A stretch of DNA of 35,979 nucleotides from Chloroflexota bacterium (GCA_022574675.1 JACZRO010000010.1:1-35979), one strand, 5' to 3'; positions 1-10,352 are shown, counted from the stretch's first letter. Notes: generated by a model from the sequence alone, not told the origin. Program-made: numbers and translations.

Positions 1-202
1 TGATTTCCTCCAGCACCCGATCCCCGTGTTCCACGGCCGTTGCCAACGCCTCGAGCAACCCGGCGACGCGGCGGTACAGGAGGAGCGTCACGACCACGAA
101 TAAAACGAGCGCGAAGAAGGCAAAGATGAGAAATACGATAAGGATGATGTCGCGAACGACCTCGACGACCTCGGGGCCGGTCAGCAGTAACAGTTGCGCC
201 AC
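1..202 (-). CDS. Small membrane protein, partial (cut by left edge)
   Basis: Only the first 67 codons are present; the gene runs off the left edge. The chosen start is a GTG at 202, with AGGGA about 11-15 nt before it; another in-frame GTG lies at 250. The translation begins MAQLLLLTGPEVVEVV and continues into one strong hydrophobic helix (about residues 17-45, rich in I, L, V, F), then YRR and an amphipathic stretch ending LEEI. This is one N-terminal transmembrane anchor followed by the start of a possible coiled coil, as seen in DUF948-type proteins. That family link is a guess from shape only. A terminator separates it from rpoD upstream, so it is probably transcribed on its own. Confidence 0.5.
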   Translation of the reverse strand, partial: MAQLLLLTGPEVVEVVRDIILIVFLIFAFFALVLFVVVTLLLYRRVAGLLEALATAVEHGDRVLEEI

Positions 203-415
203 GATCGCTTCATCCCTGGACGCGGCCTGAGCCGCGTCCCGTATCAGCACTTCAGGGGCCGCAGACGAAACCCTCGCGTACGGTTACGGTTTCATCCGTA
301 TTGCCAAGCATACACTTGCGAAGCAAACACTTGATAATGACGAGCACTTCAGATTTGCAAGCGCGTCCCGTCGTTGGGCGGGGTAATGCCCGGGTCTGCC
401 AGGGCAAACAGAGGG

Positions 416-450
416 TAAAACAGAGCGGCGGCCCGTTACAGGGCCGCCGC
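416..450 (-). terminator. Rho-independent terminator after rpoD
   Basis: A perfect 10-bp GC stem (425-434 with 441-450) closes a 6-nt loop (gttaca). On the minus strand it is followed by TCTGTTTT. It lies about 70 nt past the rpoD stop, so it should end the dgt-dnaG-rpoD transcript. Confidence 0.8.
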
Positions 451-519
451 TTCTACTACGTTCAATGGACGGATCGGTCTGGCTCACATGGTGGAATTGC
501 CGGCCGGGCGTATCGCGCC

Positions 520-2058
<1,539 letters not shown>

Positions 2059-2061
2059 GGA

Positions 2062-3879
2062 TCAGGACCGCCTTGCGAAAAGATGCTGCAACCGATCATT
2101 TGTCTCTACGAGACGTTGCGCCAGCGCTGCGGCTTGTTGGGGGTCATCGGGAAGAGCTTTCCCATCGGTCGGCAGCAGCCGGTTTTCCTCCGCCTTGATG
2201 GTGCGGATGTGGCGCTGGTGCAACCGGAGGACGCAGTCGGAAATGGCGTCCACCATTTCCCGGTGATCCATCGGCGGCAACGCCCTGTTGCGGAGCCGTT
2301 CAATTTTGTCCGCGATGTCCCCCACCCCCGAAAGGGCAGCGTCTTCAAGCGTATCGGAATCCTTGAGGATCGTAAAGACGGCCCGGTTCACCGGATCGCG
2401 AAATTGCTCTTCGCTAACGCCCATTGCGTACTCGCGGAGCTCCGGCTTCTGCAGCACGGCTGCGAGGAGGTAGTCCTCCGGCGCATTGACGCTGTCCGGG
2501 TTGAGCGCGGAAGCAGCGGCGTCGTTCGCGCCCGGCGGTTCCCGGTCCATCGGCCCCGGCGATCGCCTCCTGTAGGTCGAGCGCGGCGCGCTCATCCGGA
2601 GCTGCTCCAGACTGACGCCGAGCAATCCCGCAAGCCGGGTCAAGTAGGCCTCTTGCTCGTACTGGTTCGGTACCTGATTGATCAGCGGCCGCAGCTCGCC
2701 GGCCGCCTGCGCCTTGCCATCCGGGGTGTCCAGGTCGTACGTCCCCGCCACCGTCTCCAGCAGGTAATCCAGGAGGGGCTTCGCTTCCTTGAGGGACGCT
2801 CGCCACTCATCGCCCGACGGGTCCCCGCGGATTACCTCGTCCGGGTCTTTCCCTGAATCGAACGTGGCGACGCGTATCTCGAGCGTTGACGGGCCGCCCG
2901 CCGCGGAAGACGAGCGGCGGTGGGATTGGATGGCGCCCCAGACAGACTCCAGGCTGTTTCGCGTGGCGGCCTGTCCGGCCACATCGCTGTCCAGGGCCAG
3001 GATCACCTCGCTGGCCAGCCCGCGCACCAGCCCCACCTGCTCGGCCGTGATCGCCGTCCCCATCGAGGCCACGGTGTTATCGAATCCCGCCTCGTGCGCC
3101 GTTATGGCGTCCATGTAACCCTCGACCACCACGGCCGTCCCGGAGGCGCTAATACCGTCCGCCGCCCAGTTCAGGCCGAAAAGCAGGCTGGACTTGTCGA
3201 AGATAGAGCTACGCGGGGAGTTGATGTACTTGGGTTCCGACCCGTCCAGGCTTCGCGCGCCAAAGCCGACGATCCGGCCGCGCCGGTCCCTTATCTCGAT
3301 GGTGAGGCGCCCGCGGAACATGTCGTGCCAGCCGCCGTCCTGCCCCTGGCGCACCAGCCCGGCAGCCTTGGCGGCCCCGGCGCCGATCCCGCGTGCCTTG
3401 AGGTGCCCGGCGAGGGTCTCGATTCCCGACGGGCTCAACCCGAATCCCCGGCGCTTCGCCGCCTCGGTGTCGATCCCCCGCCCCGCAAGGTAAGATCGCG
3501 CCGCCTCGCCCTCCGGCGAGTTGAGCAGCGCACGGAAGTATGCGGCGGCGATCTCGTTGGCCTTGTAAAGAGACTCGTAGTCGCCGCGGCGCTCGTTCGG
3601 CTCGTAGCGGATACCTGCGAGGTCGGCCAGGTGCTTCAGCGCCTCGCCGAACTGCAGGTTCTCCTTCCGCATCACGAACGCGATCACGTCGCCGCCGGTC
3701 GAACACGCGCCAAAGCAGCGCCAGGTCCCGGTGTCAGGGAAGACGACGAACGACGGCGTTCGTTCCGCGTGGAACGGGCAGGGTGCTTTTGGCGTGCGCG
3801 ACCGCGTGTCCAGGTCCGCGTATTGCGAGATGACCTGGACGATGTCGGACCGGGCTTTGACTTCGTCGACGAGCGTCAT
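2062..3879 (-). CDS. dnaG: DNA primase DnaG
   Basis: Replicative primase, 605 aa, which makes RNA primers at the fork together with the DnaB helicase. The N-terminal CHC2 zinc site is intact: C34 and H37 (CPFH), then C55 and C59 (CFGAC). The catalytic core includes the RNA-polymerase-like basic region (about 100-235) and a TOPRIM domain with VVEGYMDAIT (E253, D257) and LALDSDVAG (D297, D299), the metal-binding acidic residues. The C-terminal 150 residues are helical and variable, as expected for the DnaB-binding domain. It lies between dgt and rpoD, an order related to the classical macromolecular synthesis operon. A TATATT -10-like box lies about 70 nt upstream in a 207-bp gap, so dnaG-rpoD may have its own promoter. 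Confidence 0.97.
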   Translation of the reverse strand: MTLVDEVKARSDIVQVISQYADLDTRSRTPKAPCPFHAERTPSFVVFPDTGTWRCFGACSTGGDVIAFVMRKENLQFGEALKHLADLAGIRYEPNERRGDYESLYKANEIAAAYFRALLNSPEGEAARSYLAGRGIDTEAAKRRGFGLSPSGIETLAGHLKARGIGAGAAKAAGLVRQGQDGGWHDMFRGRLTIEIRDRRGRIVGFGARSLDGSEPKYINSPRSSIFDKSSLLFGLNWAADGISASGTAVVVEGYMDAITAHEAGFDNTVASMGTAITAEQVGLVRGLASEVILALDSDVAGQAATRNSLESVWGAIQSHRRSSSAAGGPSTLEIRVATFDSGKDPDEVIRGDPSGDEWRASLKEAKPLLDYLLETVAGTYDLDTPDGKAQAAGELRPLINQVPNQYEQEAYLTRLAGLLGVSLEQLRMSAPRSTYRRRSPGPMDREPPGANDAAASALNPDSVNAPEDYLLAAVLQKPELREYAMGVSEEQFRDPVNRAVFTILKDSDTLEDAALSGVGDIADKIERLRNRALPPMDHREMVDAISDCVLRLHQRHIRTIKAEENRLLPTDGKALPDDPQQAAALAQRLVETNDRLQHLFARRS

Positions 3880-3945
3880 GGTTCCCGGACCAGCTTAGAG
3901 CTACTGGCCAGAGACTCGAGGATGCGTGTCGTGTTCACGCCCCGC

Positions 3946-3951
3946 AATATA
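3946..3951 (-). promoter_or_regulatory. Possible -10 box upstream of dnaG
   Basis: TATATT on the minus strand, about 67-72 nt before the dnaG start, in the 207-bp gap between dgt and dnaG. There is no convincing -35 hexamer 17 bp upstream, so this is weak. The same gap holds several GGGGAT words (3960-4025) of unknown meaning. Confidence 0.25.
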
Positions 3952-4086
3952 GAAGGCAGAGTCTGGGGAATGCGGGGATTGAAGCTGGGGATTGTGTGGA
4001 GAGTAGCCCGGAATCGGGGATCTGCGACGCGTGGACATTTTTCCCAGCCGGGGAATCGGGCCGCACCGGCCCTTCTTGACGCGCCC

Positions 4087-5256
4087 TTACAGGCGTCCGG
4101 AGAAGGCGCCGGCGAAGGCGCCGGGGTGGATCGATTCCGCCCGCGCCAGGGCGAATCCGTCCGTCATCCCGCTCACCATGTCCGCCGCAAGCCGCTCCGG
4201 CGTGTCCGCCACACGTGGGAAGTCCGCCGGGATGTCGCCGGGATGTTCGAGGTAGTGGTTGTAGAGCAACTCCACTATCTCGATCGCCATTCGTCCCGTC
4301 GGCGTTTCGCCGATCGGCAGGTAGACCTCTTTAAACATCCAGTCGCGGAGACGCGTTACGATCTCGCCGAATTCCGCCGACATCGTTATGACCGGGGTGT
4401 CAGGTCCCAGGTTCTGATCGGTTTCCTGTTCCGGGCTTTGTTCCGGATTCTGGCCCGTCGCCGGCCACGACGCTTCTATGACATCGGTCACCAGGGCGTT
4501 TACGCGCTCCGAGTGCCGCCGGCCCAGGCGGGCGACGGCGTCAGCGGGAAGGTCTTCGATGGCGATGACTCCGGCGCGAATTGCGTCGCTGATATCGTGC
4601 GCCAGGTACGCCAGCGCGTCCGACAGCCGGATAACCTGCGCCTCCAGCGTCATGCCTTTGACGGCGTCCGGGTCCAGAAAGGTTCCCTGCGGTTTCGAGT
4701 GCCGGCGGATCCCCTCGACGACCTCGCGCGTCAGGTTAAGACCGCGGCCGTCCTTTTCCAGCCGCTCGACTATTCGCACGCTGTGGTGGCTGTGGTGGAA
4801 CCCGCCGGGCAGCAACTCGTTCAGAGCGCGCTCGCCCAGGTGCCCGAACGGCGTGTGGCCCAGGTCGTGGCCCATCCCGATCGCTTCCACCAGGTCCTCG
4901 TTGAGGTTCAGGGCCCGCGCGATCGTTCGGCCGATCTGCGCCACCTCCAGCGTGTGGGTGAGGCGCGTCACGTAGTGGTCGCCGACCGGGGCCACGAACA
5001 CCTGGCTCTTGTGCTTCAGGCGTCGAAAGGAATTCGTGTGGATGATCCGGTCACGGTCACGCTGGAACGCCGTCCGGATCGGGCTCGGCTCTTCCGGAAC
5101 GGCCCGGCCCGCGGAGTCGCGAGAACGCATTGCGAACGGCGACAGTGACTGTTCGCGCTCTTCGAGGCGCTCCCGTACTTTGTTCAGGTCCAACTGCGGG
5201 CGTCCCCGTGCCAAATGCGGGCGTCCCCGCGAGGGAAGTCGTCGATCATGCGGCAC
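4087..5256 (-). CDS. dgt: Deoxyguanosinetriphosphate triphosphohydrolase-like protein (HD domain)
   Basis: Member of the dGTPase/HD-domain family, which cleaves dNTPs to the deoxynucleoside and triphosphate. The ORF is 389 aa. Family signatures are DRDRIIHTNSFRRLKHKSQV, the first metal histidine in RLTHTLEVAQIGRTIA, the HD pair in GMGHDLGHTPFGHLGE, and a downstream LAYLAHDISDAI. The start is uncertain. The longest frame opens with GTG at 5256 but has no ribosome site, and its first 20 residues are unlike the family. TTG codons at residues 15 and 22 each have GGGGA about 9 nt upstream, inside a 21-bp imperfect duplication (RGRPHLA then RGRPQLD). Family-like sequence begins about residue 24 (KVRERLEEREQ). 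It lies upstream of dnaG-rpoD, a common arrangement. Confidence 0.92.
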   Translation of the reverse strand: MPHDRRLPSRGRPHLARGRPQLDLNKVRERLEEREQSLSPFAMRSRDSAGRAVPEEPSPIRTAFQRDRDRIIHTNSFRRLKHKSQVFVAPVGDHYVTRLTHTLEVAQIGRTIARALNLNEDLVEAIGMGHDLGHTPFGHLGERALNELLPGGFHHSHHSVRIVERLEKDGRGLNLTREVVEGIRRHSKPQGTFLDPDAVKGMTLEAQVIRLSDALAYLAHDISDAIRAGVIAIEDLPADAVARLGRRHSERVNALVTDVIEASWPATGQNPEQSPEQETDQNLGPDTPVITMSAEFGEIVTRLRDWMFKEVYLPIGETPTGRMAIEIVELLYNHYLEHPGDIPADFPRVADTPERLAADMVSGMTDGFALARAESIHPGAFAGAFSGRL

Positions 5257-5335
5257 GTAGCATAGCTGCGTCCCGCCGCCTGGTCAGCCCCGATCTCTGA
5301 TCCCCGGTTCCCGATGCCCGATCCCGTGGCAGGGC

Positions 5336-6667
5336 TCATTCGCTCTGGAGACGCCTCACTACCGGTTGCGTGCCGGTCACAAACAACACCGTAGCCAGAA
5401 GAACAACCGCGCTCAGCCCGACAGCGAAACTGGCGTTGACGAGTTGCGCGAGACCTCCCGCGAAAAGCCCGCCGACGGCGATGAAACTGAAGGTCATCGA
5501 GTGTATGCCCATCACGCGTCCGCGTAGCTCCGGCGGCACGCGAAGCTGGAGGATGGTCATAGAAGCGACCAGGAATATCGAGTTGAACACGGCCGCGATC
5601 ATGATCAGCAAGGCGCTGCCGAAGAACATCGGCGAAATCATCGGGTTCGCGAGTCCGATCGGGTCCGGTCCAAAGTGTGTCCAGACCGCGAAAGTAAGTA
5701 CCACCAGCGACGTGATCCCCGAGCACACGAGTATCACGCGCCCCGCCGGGAAGCTCGCCCTTAGCTTTCCGGTCATGATCGTGCCAAGCACCGCGCCGAT
5801 ACCCGCGGACATGAGCAGAAATCCCAGCGCCTGGTCGTCCTGCCGCCCGTAGTCGTCCGAGAAGACCGGAATCAGTTGCAGGTATGACAAACCAAAGAAA
5901 TGGTTGAAGTACGTGAACGGTATCAAGACGGCGAACAACCGATTGGCTCCGATGTACTGGAAGCCGCCCGCGAGTTGTCGCAAAACATTCCTGGCCGGCG
6001 ATCGTTCCCCCTCGTCGAGATTAATCGTCAACAGAACAAGGAACATCGTGAAGAAACCGGCGGACCCGGCGTAAAAGACGGAGTACGTGCCAATGAACGC
6101 AATCGCGAACCCGCCGAACGCCGGCATGACGATCCGAGTTCCCTGCCAGAGGATGGAGTTGAGCGCGACGGCGCTCATCATCTGGGAGCGTTGCCCGATG
6201 AGGAGGGGGAAAATGGACAACCGCGCAGGATAGTCAAATCCGGTCACGATGCCGATCAGGCTGGCGATCACCACCACGTGCCATACCTCGACGACATCGG
6301 CGCTGTCGATCGAGCCGAGGAGGAACAGGAGTGCGGCGACGATCAGCGAGGTCAAAATCAAGAGACCCCGTTTGTTGACCCGGTCCGCTACGACACCCCC
6401 GAACAGCGTCACGACGATCGTCGCGATGCCCGTGACGGCGCCCGCCAGTCCCAGCAGGAACTCGGACTGGCTGAGGTCAAAGACCAGGACGCCCTGGCCG
6501 ATTATGAGGAGCTGCGTGGCGCCGACCGAGGCCAGGGAGCCGAGCCAGAAGCGCCGGTACGGCGGGGCCGCGAGCGCGGAAAATATGGAGGACGGCGCCG
6601 GGCGATCTTTGGCCGCGGCCGAATTCGCCACGCCGGCGTCCGCCGCGTCGGTATCCCTGATCGCCAA
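5336..6667 (-). CDS. MFS transporter (EntS/MFS_3-like exporter)
   Basis: Integral membrane protein of 443 aa, of the major facilitator superfamily. About 12 hydrophobic segments are visible in two halves. The cytoplasmic loop between helices 2 and 3 carries motif A as GGVVADRVNKRG, and a related loop MTGKLRASFPAG occurs in the second half. The central linker holds EGERSPARNVLRQLAGGF. The layout resembles the MFS_3 group that includes the enterobactin exporter EntS and macrolide exporters, but no substrate can be read from sequence. The first 25-30 residues are polar and alanine-rich, so translation may begin a little downstream. It is separated from dgt by 79 bp and is codirectional. Upstream lies the hairpin-repeat array. 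Confidence 0.88.
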   Translation of the reverse strand: MAIRDTDAADAGVANSAAAKDRPAPSSIFSALAAPPYRRFWLGSLASVGATQLLIIGQGVLVFDLSQSEFLLGLAGAVTGIATIVVTLFGGVVADRVNKRGLLILTSLIVAALLFLLGSIDSADVVEVWHVVVIASLIGIVTGFDYPARLSIFPLLIGQRSQMMSAVALNSILWQGTRIVMPAFGGFAIAFIGTYSVFYAGSAGFFTMFLVLLTINLDEGERSPARNVLRQLAGGFQYIGANRLFAVLIPFTYFNHFFGLSYLQLIPVFSDDYGRQDDQALGFLLMSAGIGAVLGTIMTGKLRASFPAGRVILVCSGITSLVVLTFAVWTHFGPDPIGLANPMISPMFFGSALLIMIAAVFNSIFLVASMTILQLRVPPELRGRVMGIHSMTFSFIAVGGLFAGGLAQLVNASFAVGLSAVVLLATVLFVTGTQPVVRRLQSE

Positions 6668-6865
6668 GTTCTAGAGCGCCTCCACTTGGTTGCGCGGCTC
6701 CGGGTTAACCGGCTGAGCCGCGCACCACGCGATGGTACTCCGTCCAACCGTTCCTAAGTCGCGTTACGGGCGTCGTCCGGGAGCGGCCGGGGGGAGCCTG
6801 AAAAGATAAATTCACCAGGTTATTTCCGCCCGGATGTGGGTTGCTACCCGACGCGACCCACCTCC

Positions 6866-7410
6866 AAACCTCCTCCCTCCCAGGGAGGAGGCCTAAAACG
6901 GCCCATCCCTGATACAGGAGGGAGCCTCAAACGGTCCCGTCCTGATGCAGGAGGAGGCCTCAAACGGTCCATCCCTGAATACAGGGGAAGCATCAAACGG
7001 CCCCGTCCCCCCTGATCAGGAGGAGGCGTCAAACGGCCCCCTCCTGATGCGGGAGGGGGCCTCAAACGGTCCATCCCTGAATACACGGGAATCATCAAAC
7101 GGCCCCGTCCCTGGATGCAGGGGGAGGCCTCGAACGGCCGATCCCTAATGCGGGCGGAGGCCTCAAACGGCCCATCCCTGATACAGGAGGAAGCCTCAAA
7201 CGGTCCCGTCCCTGGATGCAGGCGGAGGCCTCAAACGGTCCCCTCCTGATGCAGGCGGAGGCCAGAAACGGCCCTGTCCCCCCTGATAAGGAGGGAGCCT
7301 CAAACGGCCCTGTCCCTGGATGCAGGAGGAGGCCTCAAACGGTCCCGTCCCTGATGCAGGGGGAGGCCTCAAACGGCCCCCTCCTGATGCAGGAGGGGGT
7401 TCGGGGGTGG
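6866..7410. repeat. Tandem array of about 16 degenerate 30-36 bp hairpin units
   Basis: The word AAACGG (once GAACGG) recurs at 6896, 6929, 6962, 6995, 7031, 7064, 7097, 7132, 7165, 7198, 7233, 7266, 7302, 7337 and 7371, giving spacings of 33, 33, 33, 36, 33, 33, 35, 33, 33, 35, 33, 36, 35 and 34. A shorter relative starts at 6866 and a stray AAACGG lies at 7431. Each unit has a conserved joint GGCCTCAAACGGYCC and a variable core that is an inverted repeat round CCTGATGCAGG. Cores come in several types (for example ATCCCTGATACAGG, GTCCCTGGATGCAGG and CCCCCCTGATCAGG) that recur out of order. Spacings of 34 and 35 break any reading frame, so this is not a repeat protein. It fills the gap between pntB and the MFS gene. 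Confidence 0.93.
7377..7399 (-). terminator. Strongest hairpin of the array, possible terminator or 3' stabiliser after pntB
   Basis: A perfect 9-bp stem, CCCCCTCCT (7377-7385) with AGGAGGGGG (7391-7399), closes a 5-nt loop. On the minus strand it is followed by CCGTTTGAGG, a very short T run. It is the first strong array hairpin met by a transcript leaving pntB, about 85 nt past the stop. Whether it terminates is unknown. Confidence 0.4.
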
Positions 7411-7484
7411 TTATTTCAGGGGCCACCCGTAAACGGCCCGTCCCGACGCGGTGAAGGCGCTGCCACACGCGCATCCGCTCCCGT

Positions 7485-8885
7485 TTACAGGTCTTCGATC
7501 TCGCTCACCAGGCTGGCCACGGACTTCTTGGCGTCACCAAACAACATCGAAGTGCGGTCAAGGTAGAACAGATCGTTGTCGATGCCGGCAAAGCCGGACG
7601 CCATCGACCGCTTCAACACGATCACCGACTTCGCGTGGTCTGCGTTCAGGATCGGCATCCCGTAAATCGGGCTGCCCTCCCGGTCCCGCGCCGCCGGGTT
7701 CACGACGTCGTTGGCGCCGACCACCAACGCAACGTCCGCCTGATCGAAATCCCGGTTGATGTGATCAAGGTCGTAAAGCTGATCGTACGGCACGTCCGCC
7801 TCTGCTAGGAGCACGTTCATGTGCCCGGGCATCCGGCCGGCGACCGGGTGGATGGCGTACTTCACGTCCACGCCCCTTGCCTGCAGCATATCGGCCAGCG
7901 TCCGGAGCTCGTGTTGCGCCTGGGCCACGGCGAGCCCGTAACCGGGGACAAAGATGACCGAACCGGCGTACCCGAGCATCAACGCGGCGTCCTGAGGCTG
8001 GACCGAACGGTAGGGGCGTACCTCGCCGTCCACGTCGGCCACCTCCGTCCCAGAAGCGCCGAACCCGCCGAACATCACATTGGCAAGTGATCGGTTCATA
8101 GCGCGCGTCATGATCCGCGTCAGGATCAGGCCGGAGGCTCCAACTAGCGCGCCTGCGATGATCAGGATGTTGTTTTCCAGGGCGAAACCGGTCGCCGCGC
8201 CGGCTAATCCGGAGTACGAGTTGAAGAGCGCCACAACGACCGGCATGTCCGCGCCGCCGATCGGCGTCACCAGCAGCACGCCGAGGAGCAGGGCCAGCCC
8301 GGCCAGCGCTGCGAACGCCAGTTGGTTGTCGATCGGATCGACCACCAGGATCACGCCGATCGCGACGATAAGGACGCCGATCAGGGCGCTGACCACGTTT
8401 CGCAGCGGGAAAATGATCGGGTTTTGCGTAACCCAGCCCATGAGCTTGCCCGCCGCCACCAGGCTTCCGGTCAGGGTCAGCGCCCCGATCGCCGTGGCCA
8501 GCATGATCGTTGCGGCAACGTCTTCACGCACCTCGCCCGCGTTAGCCAGGCGGATGAACTCGGAGCCTGCCAGGAGCGCCGACGCACCGCCGCCGAAGGC
8601 GTTGAACACGGCGACCATCTGCGGCATCGCCGTCATCTTGACGGTGCGGGCCAGCACCACGCCGATCACAGACCCGACGATCACCCCGCCGATGATGAAC
8701 TCGAACTCGATGATGTTCCGGTCCAACAACGTGACGCCGGCGGCTATGAGCATCGCCAGCGCGGCCAGCCGGTTGCCATATCGCGCTGTCGCCGGGGTGC
8801 GCAACAGCATCAGCCCCACGATGAACAACACGGCGGCGACGACGTAGCTGCCGTTGATCAGGTTGACGTAATCCTGGTCGCTCAA
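7485..8885 (-). CDS. pntB: NAD(P) transhydrogenase beta subunit PntB
   Basis: Membrane and NADP(H)-binding subunit of proton-translocating transhydrogenase, which uses the proton gradient to make NADPH from NADH. The chosen start is a TTG at 8885, giving 466 aa, because the reading frame upstream overlaps pntAB in another frame and is unlike the family. It begins LSDQDYVNLINGSYVVAAVL. The first 270 residues hold about nine membrane helices with MVAVFNAFGGGASALLAGSE and NSYSGLAGAATGFAL. The C-terminal domain III binds NADP(H): VIFVPGYGLAVAQAQHELR, HPVAGRMPGHMNVLLAEADV, GANDVVNPAARD and KRSMASGFAGIDNDLFY are all classic. It starts 10 nt after the pntAB stop and is the last gene of the pnt operon. 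Confidence 0.96.
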   Translation of the reverse strand: MSDQDYVNLINGSYVVAAVLFIVGLMLLRTPATARYGNRLAALAMLIAAGVTLLDRNIIEFEFIIGGVIVGSVIGVVLARTVKMTAMPQMVAVFNAFGGGASALLAGSEFIRLANAGEVREDVAATIMLATAIGALTLTGSLVAAGKLMGWVTQNPIIFPLRNVVSALIGVLIVAIGVILVVDPIDNQLAFAALAGLALLLGVLLVTPIGGADMPVVVALFNSYSGLAGAATGFALENNILIIAGALVGASGLILTRIMTRAMNRSLANVMFGGFGASGTEVADVDGEVRPYRSVQPQDAALMLGYAGSVIFVPGYGLAVAQAQHELRTLADMLQARGVDVKYAIHPVAGRMPGHMNVLLAEADVPYDQLYDLDHINRDFDQADVALVVGANDVVNPAARDREGSPIYGMPILNADHAKSVIVLKRSMASGFAGIDNDLFYLDRTSMLFGDAKKSVASLVSEIEDL

Positions 8886-8895
8886 TCGACGCCCG

Positions 8896-9198
8896 TCACT
8901 TAGCGCGGTCCGGACGCTCGCGGCGACGGAACATTCGCAGCATTTTGTCGGTAACCAGGAATCCGCCGACCACGTTGATCGTCGCCAGGACAACGGCCGC
9001 AGTCGCCAACCCCTGGCTCAACGCGCTGTCGGTCATCCCGGCGGCGACCAGCGCTCCGACGATCACGATGCCGGATATGGCGTTGGTGCCGGACATTAAC
9101 GGCGTATGAAGGGTCGGCGGCACCTTCGTGATAACGGAGTGGCCGACAAACATCGCCAGCGCGAATACGGTGAGCGAAAGGATCAGGGACTCGATCAT
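8896..9198 (-). CDS. pntAB: NAD(P) transhydrogenase alpha subunit, membrane part PntAB
   Basis: Small membrane subunit of 100 aa, corresponding to domain IIa of transhydrogenase. It opens MIESLILSLTVFALAMFVG and carries the conserved stretch VPPTLHTPLMSGTNAISGIV, followed by two further helices (GALVAAGM and AAVVLATINVVGGFLVTDKM). The C-terminus is basic and cytoplasmic (FRRRERPDRAK). The ATG lies 2 nt after the pntAA stop, and pntB begins 10 nt after its own stop. A separate gene for this part is the three-gene layout known from Rhodospirillum, unlike the two-gene Escherichia coli form. Confidence 0.95.
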   Translation of the reverse strand: MIESLILSLTVFALAMFVGHSVITKVPPTLHTPLMSGTNAISGIVIVGALVAAGMTDSALSQGLATAAVVLATINVVGGFLVTDKMLRMFRRRERPDRAK

Positions 9199-9200
9199 TG

Positions 9201-10352
9201 CTATTCGCCCCCGCCAACCGGTGCGGACTCGACTATCTCGCTCCCCACGCCCACAAGCTTTCCGGCGTGCGTCACGCCGGAGGAGGCGATCACCTCGTCG
9301 TCGAAATCGACAACGAGCTCGCCGTCCGCTGAGATCAGCAGCTCCAACAGCCCCGCAACGTTCCGTGAATACAGGACGCTCGCCTCTCCCGGCATCATCG
9401 ACGGGATGTTCAGCGGGCCCAGGATCGTAATCCCGGCGCGCTCCACGTCGCGGCCCGGAACCGTGAACTCGCAATTGCCGCCGGCCTCCGCGGCCAGGTC
9501 TACGATTACCGAGCCCGGCCGCATCGCCTCGGCCATATCGGCGGTGATGAGCATCGGCGCCGGCCGGCCGGGGATGAGCGCGGTTGTGATCACCACGTCT
9601 GCGTTCGCGACGTGCCCCGCCAGCGTCTCGCGTTGTAGGCGTTGCGCCTCTTCTGATTGGGCGCCGGCGTATCCGTCTCTTGTCTCGTCGATTTCCGGTG
9701 TCGGGATGTCCACGAAGGTGGCGCCCAGGCTCTCCACCTGCTCCTTGACCGCCGGCCGTATGTCGAACGCTTCGACCTTCGCTCCGAGCCTTCTCGCGGT
9801 GGCGATCGCCTGCAGTCCGGCAACGCCGGCGCCGAGCACAAGCACCTTCGCCGGTGGGATCGTGCCCGCCGCCGTCATCATCAAGGGGAAGAACTTGCCG
9901 ATGGAGTTCGCCGCCATTAAGACGGCCTTGTACCCGGCGAGCGAGCTCTGTGAGGAGAGGACGTCCATCCTCTGGGCGCGTGCGATGCGCGGGATGAGCT
10001 CCATCGCAAAGGCGGTCGCTCCGGCGCCGGCAAGCTTGCTCAGCGTGTCCGGGCTGGTGCGCGCCCGGAGCAGGCCGATCACCACGGCCCCCGGCTTCAG
10101 GTGGTCTATCTCCTGGTGGGTCGGCTGATTGACCTTCACCACAATGTCGGCGTCGTGCAACAGGTCGCTCACCGTCTCCGCCATCTCGGCGCCCGCCTCG
10201 CGGTAAGCGTCGTCGAGAAACCCGGCGTTCTTACCGGCGTCCGGCTGGACGATGACGGTGCGCCCGGCACGTGTGAGGCGGGCAACCGTCTCAGGAACGA
10301 GCGCGACACGCATCTCGCCCTGTTCCGAGTCTGCCGGGACAGCGATTTTCAT
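9201..10352 (-). CDS. pntAA: NAD(P) transhydrogenase alpha subunit, NAD-binding part PntAA
   Basis: Soluble NAD(H)-binding domain I, 383 aa, related to alanine dehydrogenase. N-terminal motifs are GEMRVALVPETVARLTRAG and PDAGKNAGFLDDAYREAG. MDVLSSQSSLAGYKAV includes the glutamine and tyrosine region that contacts NAD and domain III. The Rossmann fold carries KVLVLGAGVAGLQAIATARR, followed by a pairing acid in EAFDIRPAVKEQVESLGA. Then come ADVVITTALIPGRPAP and MRPGSVIVDLAAEAGGNCE. The C-terminal part (about 365-383) is a short acidic linker. It is the first gene of the operon. About 280 bp lie between it and the divergent ATPase gene, room for promoters in both directions, including an 8-bp inverted repeat gggttccc/gggaaccc near 10384-10424. 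Confidence 0.96.
   Translation of the reverse strand: MKIAVPADSEQGEMRVALVPETVARLTRAGRTVIVQPDAGKNAGFLDDAYREAGAEMAETVSDLLHDADIVVKVNQPTHQEIDHLKPGAVVIGLLRARTSPDTLSKLAGAGATAFAMELIPRIARAQRMDVLSSQSSLAGYKAVLMAANSIGKFFPLMMTAAGTIPPAKVLVLGAGVAGLQAIATARRLGAKVEAFDIRPAVKEQVESLGATFVDIPTPEIDETRDGYAGAQSEEAQRLQRETLAGHVANADVVITTALIPGRPAPMLITADMAEAMRPGSVIVDLAAEAGGNCEFTVPGRDVERAGITILGPLNIPSMMPGEASVLYSRNVAGLLELLISADGELVVDFDDEVIASSGVTHAGKLVGVGSEIVESAPVGGGE

Noticed and set aside
2920..5148. A 742-codon frame on the plus strand
   Set aside because: It lies antisense to dnaG and dgt, which have full family motifs; the long frame is a side effect of high GC content.
6866..7410. CRISPR array
   Set aside because: The spacing fits, but the conserved part is only about 15 bp, the cores resemble each other and fold on themselves, and no cas gene is near.
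6844..7474. Proline-rich open frames inside the array
   Set aside because: Unit lengths of 34 and 35 shift the frame, and the translations are low-complexity products of the repeat.
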